From the NCBI RefSeq assembly GCF_017995515.1, contig NZ_JAGOIT010000031.1, positions 2,856 to 35,618 on the forward strand: a DNA stretch of 32,763 bases, written 5' to 3'. This DNA is from Propionivibrio sp. Its GTDB lineage: Bacteria > Pseudomonadota > Gammaproteobacteria > Burkholderiales > Rhodocyclaceae. A program made the translations under genes and the position numbers. This document shows positions 13,702 through 20,684 of the stretch, one piece after another (within the stretch, counting starts at the first letter, position 1; each line of letters opens with the position of its first letter). The notes under the pieces are model-generated. The model was not told the origin of the DNA, ran no database searches, and saw only the letters and a program-made list of their open reading frames with translations.

Positions 13702-15357
13702 TCATCGTGGTCGACAGGTTTGCGAGATATCCATCGTCCGGTCATAGACCGTCGTTCGGATGTCAAGCAAGCCGAGTACCGAGTGGAAGAAGTGGTCGTG
13801 GGTGACGGGCCGGGTAGCCTGCGCCCGCAGGCAATCGACATCGAGCGAGAAATTCTTGGCGTAGCTTGGTGAGAACCACATCACCATGGGCACCTCCTTC
13901 TGAACCTTTGGCGCAACCGGATACGGTACCCCGTGCAGGTAGAGCCCATTTTCGCCGAGTGATTCGCCGTGATCTGACAGATAGATCATTCCCGTGTCGA
14001 ATTTCTCCTCCTGCTTTTTAAGGAAAGCAATCGTCTGCGCCAGCATGTGATCGGTGTAGAGCAGCGCGTTGTCGTACGCATTGACGATCGCTTCGCGTGA
14101 GCATTTGGCCAGGTCGGAGGTTTCACAGACCGGCTCGAATTTTCGGAAGGCCGGTGGATAGCGCTTGAAGTAGGCCGGTCCGTGGTTGCCAAGTTGGTGC
14201 AATACCAGCACGAGATTGCCATGGGTGTCGGCAAGAATGCCGTCGAGTCCGTGTAGCAGCACTTCATCCAGGCAGCGGTCACCGTCGCAAAGATCCGGGA
14301 TCTTCGAGTTACCGACTTTATGCTCCTCGACCCCCGTGCAGACGCCCTTGCAGCCCGACTGGTTGTCGCGCCAAATGACCTTCATGCCGGCCCGGTCAAG
14401 GATATTCAGCAGCGATTCGCTGTTGCGAATCTTGTCCTCGTCGTAGTTGCGTCGCCCGTAGACAGAGAACAAGCAGGGTACGGAGACTTCGGTATTCGTA
14501 CCGCAACTGGTTGTTTGCTGAAAGTTGATGACGTCGAGCTTTGACAGTTCAGGCGTGGTCTGCCTCGCATAGCCGGACAGCCCCCAGTTGGCCGTGCGTG
14601 CGGTTTCACCAACGACGATCACGAAGAGTGTGGGTTTTGTCCTGTCTTTCCAGTTCTCGCCCTTGGTTGCATCCAGGCCGACCCTGATACGTTCCCGGGT
14701 TGCTGCGCTGGCATCACTGCCGAGTACCTTGGCGATCGAATAGAGGTAGTTGCCGGGGGTGATGAGGTAACGGATCTCCTTGTGGTTGCGCATCAACGGC
14801 GCCAGTTCATGGAAGCCAAGCAGGAGTGCGCCTGCGCCAACGACGATCGCCAGCGCTATCGCCAGCAGTCGAGCGAGAGTCGAGCGACGAAACGAGTCAA
14901 GTCGCAGATGGACCCTGGACAGAAACAACAGAGGCAACACGGCATACAGAACGAGATGCGGCAGCATCCCGGCGTTGAACAGCTCGCTCGCCTCCTTGAC
15001 GTCGGTACGCAGCACGTTGCGCAACATGCTCGGGTCGAGAAATACGGTGAAGGTGCTCATGTAGTACGTGGCAAAAGCCGTGACTACGGTGAGCAGCGTC
15101 AGCAGGGGTTTGGCTGTCCAGCGATTGAACATCAGGCTGAGCAGAATGAAGTGAAGCATCACCAGCGCGACGAACAGCTCGCCGGCAAACAGCCAGGTGC
15201 CGAGCTGTCCGAATTCCCGGCCGGCGAACGATGATCTCCAGAAAAGCCCGTTGCAGGCGAGAGCGAAAAAGATGCTGGCGACGAGGGCCAGGGTTTCGAT
15301 ACGCATCGAAAGACGCCAATTGCGCCATCGCGCCAATGCTGCTGAAAGAGGAGTCAT
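13702..15357 (-). CDS. eptA: Phosphoethanolamine--lipid A transferase (EptA/MCR family)
   Basis: 551 residues. Five N-terminal membrane helices (about 20-40, 52-76, 84-106, 132-148, 162-182) are followed by a periplasmic sulfatase-fold domain. Zinc and catalytic residues appear in VVGETARTANWGLSGYARQ (Glu251), SCGTNTEVSVPCLFS (nucleophile Thr289), HQLGNHGPAYFKRYPP (His392), YLSDHGESLGENG (Asp462, His463) and LHGVPY (His475). Paired Cys (285/295, 357/362, 411/419) fit the disulfides known in MCR-1. The enzyme moves phosphoethanolamine from phosphatidylethanolamine to lipid A, lowering its negative charge; relatives give polymyxin resistance. No clear ribosome binding site precedes the ATG; Met18 is an alternative start. 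It ends 34 bases before the cobalamin operon promoter, without a clear terminator. Confidence 0.93.
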   Translation of the reverse strand: MTPLSAALARWRNWRLSMRIETLALVASIFFALACNGLFWRSSFAGREFGQLGTWLFAGELFVALVMLHFILLSLMFNRWTAKPLLTLLTVVTAFATYYMSTFTVFLDPSMLRNVLRTDVKEASELFNAGMLPHLVLYAVLPLLFLSRVHLRLDSFRRSTLARLLAIALAIVVGAGALLLGFHELAPLMRNHKEIRYLITPGNYLYSIAKVLGSDASAATRERIRVGLDATKGENWKDRTKPTLFVIVVGETARTANWGLSGYARQTTPELSKLDVINFQQTTSCGTNTEVSVPCLFSVYGRRNYDEDKIRNSESLLNILDRAGMKVIWRDNQSGCKGVCTGVEEHKVGNSKIPDLCDGDRCLDEVLLHGLDGILADTHGNLVLVLHQLGNHGPAYFKRYPPAFRKFEPVCETSDLAKCSREAIVNAYDNALLYTDHMLAQTIAFLKKQEEKFDTGMIYLSDHGESLGENGLYLHGVPYPVAPKVQKEVPMVMWFSPSYAKNFSLDVDCLRAQATRPVTHDHFFHSVLGLLDIRTTVYDRTMDISQTCRPR

Positions 15358-15527
15358 GCGGCCAAGTCACTGAACGGGAAGAGCGAAAGTATATCCGTGA
15401 TGGTTTGTTCCGCGAATCGACTGTCAGGCTCTGGCGCCATGATCGGCCGCTCCAGACGCGCAACTCGCGCAGCTTCATGTGCGCCGACTCGAAGGCGAAC
15501 TGCTGGAACAGGTGGCTGAGCTCGTCC
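15358..15527. other. Non-coding stretch upstream of eptA
   Basis: Between the eptA start and the thioesterase remnant no reading frame on either strand looks like protein. A minus-strand frame encodes HLFQQFAFESAHMKLRELRVW, which looks protein-like but could not be tied to a family and is broken on both sides. The stretch probably holds rearranged debris and the eptA promoter. Confidence 0.4.
15388..15416 (-). promoter_or_regulatory. Possible eptA promoter
   Basis: TATACT (15388-15393) resembles a good -10 box. The -35 at 17 bases spacing (15411-15416, TTCGCG) is poor. It lies about 30 bases before the eptA ATG. Confidence 0.35.
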
Positions 15528-15668
15528 GTCGCCGGCACGATTCACCTCGGGCGGACAAGCCAGGTGTGGAAAATCCGCATCAGCGACGACGCCGGCAAGC
15601 TGACCTGCGTCTCGCGCCTGACGATGGCGGCGCTCGAACGACCGAAGGACGAAACTCAGGCGCGATAG
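15528..15668 (+). pseudogene. 3' remnant of a MenI/EntH-type hotdog thioesterase gene
   Basis: The plus strand encodes VAGTIHLGRTSQVWKIRI...SDDAGKLTCVSRLTMAALE and a stop at 15666-15668. This lines up with the C-terminal strands of E. coli YdiI/MenI and EntH (PLHLGSRHQVWQIEIFDEKGR, SSRLTTAIL). The family's N-terminal two thirds, including the HGG active-site region, are not found in any frame upstream to the eptA start. The remnant is therefore the tail of a thioesterase gene cut by rearrangement. Its last 13 bases overlap the convergent pfkB-family gene. Confidence 0.65.
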
Positions 15669-16651
15669 TCGAGGGAAAACGACTCCTCGAGGAATCCCGG
15701 TCGCGCCGTGCGCGCGTTCGATTGCGCGCACGCCGTGGCGAACAAGCAAGCGCCTGCGAGCGCCGCCATCGTGAAACGGCGACCGGAAGCCGGTGTGGCC
15801 GCGACCAGGCGCGCCACCATGCCGGCGAGGAAGGCATCCCCCGAGCCGATCGGGTTGAGCACCTCGGCTGGAGACAGGGACGTCACCGGGACGACGCGCA
15901 CGTCGCCGCCCTGCGCGAGCAGGATGCTGTTGGCGCCGCGCGTCAGGACGAAGGACGTCACGTATTGGCGCGACACGTCGGCGACGGCGTCGAGAATTTC
16001 GTCGGCAAGCACCGGCTGCGCCAGATCGCCGCTGTGTTCGCCGCCCTGAAAACGGTCAGAGAGGAAGGTGGCGACGAATTCAGAGAGATTGATCTTGACC
16101 AACGCCGGCCGTTCGGCGATCGCCACGCGCAGCGGTGCGCCCTGCAGGTCGAGGAAGACCGGTACGCCGGCCGCGCGCGCCAGCGCCGCGAGCTTTGCCT
16201 GGTAGTCGCTCGGGAAACCCGGCGCCATCGAGCCGGCGATGACCAGCGCCTGCGCCGTCGGCAGCTGACCCTTCACGGTGCGCGTGATCTCCTGGATGCA
16301 CGGCTCCTCGACCGTCGGTGACGGTTCGATCAGTTCGGTCACGCGGCAGCCACCAGTGGCCGCAGTCTCGATGATCGACGTGCAGGTGCGCAGCATGCCG
16401 GTTGATGGAATAAGCCGGAGATTGAGCCCCTCGCACCGGGCGAGCAGCATCAGTTCGTCGGCATTGCTGCCGCCCTGTGACAGGCAACAGGCCGGAATCT
16501 TGAGTCGTTGCAGCACGCGGCAGACATTGACGCCCTTGCCCGACACGTCGACATGGGCGGCCTTCAGGCGATTGACTTCGCCAACGTTGAGTGAATCGAG
16601 GGCGACCGAGCGCTGGATGCCGGGCGTCAGGCAGACGGAAACAATGGACAT
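15656..16651 (-). CDS. PfkB-family sugar-phosphate kinase (1-phosphofructokinase/tagatose-6-phosphate kinase group)
   Basis: 331 residues. The N-terminal VCLTPGIQRSVALDSLNVGEVNR and the first PfkB motif SGKGVNVCRVLQRL (about 37-50) place it with the 1-phosphofructokinase, LacC and PfkB hexose-kinase group. The second motif NPIGSGDAFLAGMVA carries the GAGD-like site, here GSGD, with the catalytic Asp. The enzyme phosphorylates a sugar phosphate with ATP. The substrate cannot be read from sequence; fructose-1-phosphate, fructose-6-phosphate and tagatose-6-phosphate are all possible. It lies just after the tkt terminator on the same strand, and a weak promoter may overlap that terminator. TTELIEP-type substrate-loop residues are replaced by VTELIEPSPTVEE, typical of the group. 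Confidence 0.85.
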   Translation of the reverse strand: MSIVSVCLTPGIQRSVALDSLNVGEVNRLKAAHVDVSGKGVNVCRVLQRLKIPACCLSQGGSNADELMLLARCEGLNLRLIPSTGMLRTCTSIIETAATGGCRVTELIEPSPTVEEPCIQEITRTVKGQLPTAQALVIAGSMAPGFPSDYQAKLAALARAAGVPVFLDLQGAPLRVAIAERPALVKINLSEFVATFLSDRFQGGEHSGDLAQPVLADEILDAVADVSRQYVTSFVLTRGANSILLAQGGDVRVVPVTSLSPAEVLNPIGSGDAFLAGMVARLVAATPASGRRFTMAALAGACLFATACAQSNARTARPGFLEESFSLDYRA

Positions 16652-16685
16652 TTCGGGGAATCTCGCAACAAGGAAAACGGGCAGG

Positions 16686-16715
16686 AATTTACCGGATTGC
16701 GCGCCCGAACGGCAA
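16686..16715 (-). promoter_or_regulatory. Weak candidate promoter for the pfkB-family gene
   Basis: The -35 box is TTGCCG (16710-16715) and the -10 box is TAAATT (16686-16691), with an 18-base spacer. The -35 overlaps the T-run of the tkt terminator. Confidence 0.3.
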
Positions 16716-16742
16716 AAAAAGACCCGACGCGAAGGCCGGGTC
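16714..16742 (-). terminator. Rho-independent terminator of tkt
   Basis: On the minus strand GACCCG and CGGGTC form the stem around a GC-rich loop, followed by seven T (16714-16720). It lies about 29 bases after the tkt stop. Confidence 0.9.
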
Positions 16743-16770
16743 CTCGTACTGCGTTACCGCGTCAGGCAGA

Positions 16771-18771
16771 TCAGGCGATGACGCCTTCCACCGCTTCCGC
16801 GACCTTGGCGGCGGTGATGCCGAGGAACTCGAACACCTTGCCGGCCGGGCCGCACTCGCCGAAGCGATCGATACCGATCACCGCGCCGTCGAGGCCGACG
16901 TAGCGATACCAGCCGCTTGTCGCGCCAGCCTCAACCGCCACGCGCGGCACGCCACGCGGCAGCACGGAGTCACGGTAGGCCTTGTCCTGCTGGTCGAAGA
17001 CGAAGTTCGACGGCATCGAGACGACACGCACCGCGACGCCCTTCTCGGCGAGCGCCTTCTGTGCATCGACGGCCAGGCCGACTTCCGAACCGGTGGCGAT
17101 GATCACCGCCTTCGGCGCGCCGGCGCAGTCCTTCAGCACGTAGCCGCCCTTGCGGATGGCCTTGACCTGCGCGTCGTCGCGCGTCTGGTGCGGCAGGTTC
17201 TGACGCGTCAGGATCAGCGCGGTCGGGCAGTCCTTGTGCTCGACGGCGGCTTGCCAGGCGACGAACGTTTCGACCGTGTCGCACGGACGCCAGACGTCCA
17301 TGTTCGGGATCATGCGCAACGTGGCCGTCTGCTCGATCGGCTGGTGCGTCGGGCCGTCTTCGCCCACACCGATCGAGTCGTGCGTGAACACGTAGATCGG
17401 GTTGATGCGCATCAATGCGGCCATGCGGATCGCGTTGCGGGCGTACTCGGAGAACATCAGGAAGGTGCCGCCGAACGGACGGAAGCCACCGTGCAGGATG
17501 AGGCCGTTCATGACGACGGCCATGCCGAATTCGCGCACGCCGTAATGGATGTAATTGCCGCCTTCGGCCATCGCTTCCGGACGGACGCTCTTGCTGCCCT
17601 TCCAGGTGGTCAGGTTGGACGGCGCGAGGTCGGCCGAACCGCCGACGAATTCCGGGAGGATCGGGGCGAGCGCCTGGATCGAGTTCTGCGACGACTTGCG
17701 CGTGGCGATGACTTCGGCCTTGGCGATGATTTCCTGCAGCGCGGCTTCGGACTTGGCGGCGTAGTCGGCGGACAGTTCGCCCTTCATGCGGCGCTCGAAT
17801 TCGGCGGCGAGTTGCGGGTGCGCGGCGCGGTAGGCGGCGAACAGCGTGTTCCATTCGGCCTGGCGCTTGGCGCCGGCGTTGCGGGCGTCCCACTCGGCGC
17901 GCACGTCGGCGGCGATCTCGAACGGACCGTCGGTGATGCCGAGCGCAGCGCGCGTCGCGGCGATTTCGTCCTTGCCGAGCGGCGCGCCGTGTACGTCGTG
18001 CGTTCCGGCCTTGTTCGGCGAGCCCTTGCCGATGATCGTCTTGCAGCAGATCAGCGTCGGCTTGGCGTTCTGCGCCTTGGCGGCGGCGATCGCGCGGTCG
18101 ACCGCGTCGATGTCGTGACCGTCGACGTCGCGGATGACGTTCCAGCCGTAGGCTTCAAAGCGCTTCGGTGTATCGTCGCCGAACCAGCCCTTGACGTGGC
18201 CGTCGATCGAGATGCCGTTATCGTCGTAGAAGGCGATCAGCTTGGAGAGCTTCCACACGCCGGCGAGCGAGGAGACTTCGTGCGAGATGCCTTCCATCAT
18301 GCAGCCGTCGCCGAGGAAGGTGTAGCTGTAGTGGTCGACGACCGGGAAGCCTTCGCGGTTGAACTCGGCGGCAAGCAGCTGCTCGGCGAGCGCCATGCCG
18401 ACCGCGTTGCCGATGCCCTGGCCGAGCGGGCCGGTGGTCGTTTCGACGCCGGCGGTGTGGCCGTACTCAGGGTGACCCGGCGTCTTGCTGCCGAGCTGAC
18501 GGAAGTTCTTCAGTTCTTCGAGGGGCAGATCGTAGCCGGTCAGGTGCAGCAGCGAGTAAAGCAGCATCGAGCTGTGGCCGTTGGACAGGACGAAACGGTC
18601 ACGGTTGGCCCATTTCGGATCGGTCGGATTGTGGCGCAGGTGGCGATTCCACAACGCGACGGCAATTTCCGCCATTCCCATCGGGGCGCCCGGGTGGCCG
18701 GAATTGGCAGCCTGGATGCTGTCCATGGCCAGAACGCGGATTGCGTTGGCCAGCGAAGCCTGAGAAACCAT
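16771..18771 (-). CDS. tkt: Transketolase
   Basis: 666 residues, the normal bacterial TktA length, from the ATG at 18769-18771. AGGAG lies 7 bases before this ATG, and the longer frame adds a non-conserved leader. Motifs are [16 protein letters not shown], the thiamine-diphosphate binding stretch [18 protein letters not shown] with later [22 protein letters not shown] in the pyrimidine domain, and the conserved [19 protein letters not shown]. It exchanges two-carbon ketol groups between pentose and hexose phosphates and acts in the cytoplasm. Promoter, leader palindrome and terminator are all visible. fba lies about 6.7 kb away on the other strand. Confidence 0.98.
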   Translation of the reverse strand: MVSQASLANAIRVLAMDSIQAANSGHPGAPMGMAEIAVALWNRHLRHNPTDPKWANRDRFVLSNGHSSMLLYSLLHLTGYDLPLEELKNFRQLGSKTPGHPEYGHTAGVETTTGPLGQGIGNAVGMALAEQLLAAEFNREGFPVVDHYSYTFLGDGCMMEGISHEVSSLAGVWKLSKLIAFYDDNGISIDGHVKGWFGDDTPKRFEAYGWNVIRDVDGHDIDAVDRAIAAAKAQNAKPTLICCKTIIGKGSPNKAGTHDVHGAPLGKDEIAATRAALGITDGPFEIAADVRAEWDARNAGAKRQAEWNTLFAAYRAAHPQLAAEFERRMKGELSADYAAKSEAALQEIIAKAEVIATRKSSQNSIQALAPILPEFVGGSADLAPSNLTTWKGSKSVRPEAMAEGGNYIHYGVREFGMAVVMNGLILHGGFRPFGGTFLMFSEYARNAIRMAALMRINPIYVFTHDSIGVGEDGPTHQPIEQTATLRMIPNMDVWRPCDTVETFVAWQAAVEHKDCPTALILTRQNLPHQTRDDAQVKAIRKGGYVLKDCAGAPKAVIIATGSEVGLAVDAQKALAEKGVAVRVVSMPSNFVFDQQDKAYRDSVLPRGVPRVAVEAGATSGWYRYVGLDGAVIGIDRFGECGPAGKVFEFLGITAAKVAEAVEGVIA

Positions 18772-18833
18772 GTAATTACTCCTGAAGCATGATTGGAAAG
18801 GGTCGTACGGGCCCCGCAATGGGCAATTTGCGT

Positions 18834-18861
18834 CAAATGTTCAGAAAAAAATGAACATTTG
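18834..18861. repeat. Perfect 10-base inverted repeat in the tkt leader
   Basis: CAAATGTTCA (18834-18843) and TGAACATTTG (18852-18861) are perfect inverted copies separated by GAAAAAAA. The site lies 26 bases downstream of the tkt -10 box, so it is either an operator near the transcription start or an mRNA hairpin in the 5' leader. Confidence 0.7.
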
Positions 18862-18886
18862 CTCACGGGGTGATCCATAACTACTC

Positions 18887-18915
18887 ATTCTATCGTTTTG
18901 CGCCTTGACTGTCAG
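18887..18915 (-). promoter_or_regulatory. Sigma70-type promoter of tkt
   Basis: The -35 box is CTGACA (18910-18915) and the -10 box is TAGAAT (18887-18892), with exactly 17 bases between. Each box matches consensus at five of six positions. It gives a 5' leader of roughly 110 bases. Confidence 0.75.
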
Positions 18916-18933
18916 CACAAACAGGCAGTCAAG
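18904..18933. repeat. Inverted repeat overlapping the tkt -35 box
   Basis: CTTGACTG (18904-18911) and CAGTCAAG (18926-18933) are perfect 8-base inverted copies with a 14-base spacer, surrounding the tkt -35 element. The layout suits a dimeric regulator binding site between the divergent tkt and TauE/SafE genes. Confidence 0.55.
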
Positions 18934-19042
18934 CGTCTGTTTCGCCTTGTTTTTCAATGTTTTTTCCGATTTTCTTTAAGCTTTGGAAAAGAATTTTCAA
19001 GGCAAGCTTCGAGTCTCCCTTCCGGCTGGGTATACTGCGTAG

Positions 19043-19813
19043 ATGGGCGAAACAATGCAGTGGGCAGGACTCTTCGGCGGCATGGATACGTGGCAATTCG
19101 CGATGATCGTCGCGGCGGCCCTGCTCGTCGGCTTTTCCAAGACCGGCATCGGCGGCGTGGTGATGATTGTCGTCCCCTTGCTCGCCGCCGTTTTCGGAGG
19201 CAAGGCCTCGACCGGCATCCTGCTGCCGATGCTGATCATCGGCGACATCTTCGCCGTGACCTGGTATCACCGCCACGGCGACTGGGCCGGCATCCGCCGC
19301 CTGCTGCCGTGGACGATCGCCGGCCTGATCGCCGGCATCGGCGTCGGCAACCTGATCGACGACCGGCTGTTCGTGCTGCTGATCGGCGTTTCCGTGCTCG
19401 TCTGCCTGTGCATCCTCGTCGTGCTGGAAACGAAGGGCAGTCGCGTGCATCCGCCCGATGGGACGTGGTTCTTCGCGCTGATCGGCCTGACGGCCGGCTT
19501 CTGCACGATGATCGGCAACGTCGCCGGCCCGATCTTCTCCGTTTACCTGCTGGCGCGGCGCTACGACAAGCAGGGCTTTCTCGGCACCTCGGCCTGGTTC
19601 TTCATGGTCATCAACCTGATCAAGCTGCCGCTGCAGATCTTCTTCTGGAAGAACATCGGTGTACCGACGTTATTGATGAGCGCCGCGCTGATCCCGGCCA
19701 TTCTCGTCGGCGCCGTCATCGGTGTTGCGGTGGTCAGGCGTGTACCGGAGAAGCCTTTTCGCTGGCTGGTCATTGGCATGACCTTCGTCGCCGTCATCCG
19801 GCTTTTTCTCTAG
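19043..19813 (+). CDS. TauE/SafE family sulfite/anion exporter
   Basis: 256 residues with about eight hydrophobic helices. The N-terminal LLVGFSKTGIGGVVMIVVPLLA motif and the mid-protein repeat LIGLTAGFCTMIGNVAGPIFSVYLLA are the paired signatures of the TauE/SafE (DUF81) membrane family, whose members export sulfite, sulfoacetate or other organosulfur anions. The substrate is unknown here. Start choice is uncertain: ATG at 19043 lies only 7 bases after a TATACT box, ATG at 19055 follows a weak GGGCGA, and ATG at 19082 (MDTWQFAMIV) begins exactly at the first helix. It is divergent from tkt, and the next gene begins 6 bases after its stop. Confidence 0.88.
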   Translation: MGETMQWAGLFGGMDTWQFAMIVAAALLVGFSKTGIGGVVMIVVPLLAAVFGGKASTGILLPMLIIGDIFAVTWYHRHGDWAGIRRLLPWTIAGLIAGIGVGNLIDDRLFVLLIGVSVLVCLCILVVLETKGSRVHPPDGTWFFALIGLTAGFCTMIGNVAGPIFSVYLLARRYDKQGFLGTSAWFFMVINLIKLPLQIFFWKNIGVPTLLMSAALIPAILVGAVIGVAVVRRVPEKPFRWLVIGMTFVAVIRLFL

Positions 19814-19819
19814 ACGACC

Positions 19820-20299
19820 GTGCGCCGCGCGGCAAGGCTCGGTGGTCTCTTCCTGCTGCTCGCGACGGTGACGGTCGGCGCCGACCCGCTCGACGGGCGC
19901 GTCTACCGCGTCGTCGACGGCGACACCCTGATGGTGGTTGATGGTTCGCACCGCCAACGCGAGATTCGCCTGCTCGGGATCGATGCGCCGTGGGTCACCC
20001 AGGCGTTCGGGCAGAACGCCCGCACCGCCCTCTCGGCGCTGGCGGCGAATCAGGCGCTAAGCGCAGAATGCCGCAAGTTCGGTGCGCAGAACGTCTGCCG
20101 GGTGCGGATCGGCGGTAAGGATGTCGCACTCGAACTGGTGCGCGCCGGCATGGCCTGGTGGAACCCGCAGCACGCGTCGCTGCAGACGGAGCAGGAGCGC
20201 GCGGACTACCAGCAGGCCGAGTTCAACGCCAAGATCCGCCGCTTCGGCCTGTGGAACAGCAAGAATCCGGTGCCGCCCTGGCAATGGCGACGTCCCTGA
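19820..20299 (+). CDS. Secreted SNase-like (thermonuclease family) protein with altered active site
   Basis: 159 residues from a GTG at 19820. A signal peptide (about 1-21, LGGLFLLLATVTVGA) precedes a staphylococcal-nuclease fold. It has VYRVVDGDTLMVVDG, with the calcium Asp pair 33 and 35, then EIRLLGIDAP with Arg50 and Asp55, and DVALELVRAGMAWW. The Glu that follows DTP/DAP in active nucleases (Glu43 of SNase) is Trp58 here, and the YGR Arg (Arg87) appears as FGAQ, so two catalytic side chains are missing. Cys84 and Cys93 could form a disulfide. It is 6 bases downstream of the TauE/SafE gene and probably co-transcribed. No ribosome binding site was seen. Confidence 0.85.
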   Translation: MRRAARLGGLFLLLATVTVGADPLDGRVYRVVDGDTLMVVDGSHRQREIRLLGIDAPWVTQAFGQNARTALSALAANQALSAECRKFGAQNVCRVRIGGKDVALELVRAGMAWWNPQHASLQTEQERADYQQAEFNAKIRRFGLWNSKNPVPPWQWRRP

Positions 20300-20314
20300 A
20301 CGACGCTTGGTGTC

Positions 20315-20443
20315 TTCCAGCGCCAGCCATTTCATGCCGTGCGTGCCGAAATTCACCTGCACGTGGGTGTATGCCCGACCTTGCGCAGCGGTTCCTCGGG
20401 CAACGCACCAAGAGATGGCGAAAAGCGCCTGACCGTGCAGCAT
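20315..20443 (-). pseudogene. Decayed duplicate of the uvrD 3' end
   Basis: This stretch, in the same orientation as uvrD, repeats its 3' coding end. Bases 20315-20344 are identical to 23038-23067 over 30 bases (encoding FGTHGMKWLALE). Bases of about 20379-20405 (CCTTGCGCAGCGGTTCCTCG) match about 23272-23300. TGACCGTGCAGCAT at 20430-20443 matches 23333-23346. Compared with intact uvrD, about 180 bases are missing from the middle. It starts 15 bases after the stop of the SNase-like gene. It marks one side of an inserted segment. Confidence 0.85.
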
Positions 20444-20684
20444 TCTACGGTTCGGAGCAGCCTCGTCTGGCTGTTTGATCGAAGACAAGTGGCTCTTTCG
20501 GCCTTTCATGCACACGAATCTCGCCAGAGAGAGAAATCGACACAAAGGCCTGTCAATGCCAGAATCCAACGAATGATCGTTCAGGCGCACACGAGAGAAA
20601 TGTCATGAATCAGTTGATGAAGTTTGCCTCTGCCAGCACGCCCATTGTAGCGAGGCGAAGCCACTGCGGATAAGGTCGGCGCCC
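20444..20684. other. Left flank of the inserted segment, no gene supported
   Basis: The stretch between the uvrD remnant and the zinc-finger gene has visibly lower GC than its surroundings. A 22-codon frame (20605-20673, ATG to TAA) ends just at the AAGG before the next gene and could be a leader peptide, but nothing else supports it. No promoter of good quality was found. Confidence 0.4.

Noticed and set aside
16591-18792. Plus-strand open frame of 733 codons opposite tkt
   Set aside because: It is a shadow of a highly GC-biased gene; its product is Arg/Asp/Val-rich with no motif, and tkt on the other strand is unambiguous.
20057-20590. Minus-strand frame of 177 codons over the SNase gene end and the uvrD remnant
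   Set aside because: It joins shadow sequence with the decayed uvrD piece; it is not a gene in its own right.
20605-20673. 22-codon leader frame before the zinc-finger gene
   Set aside because: It has a start, a stop and a close position, but no strong ribosome binding site, no composition signal and no attenuator hairpin.
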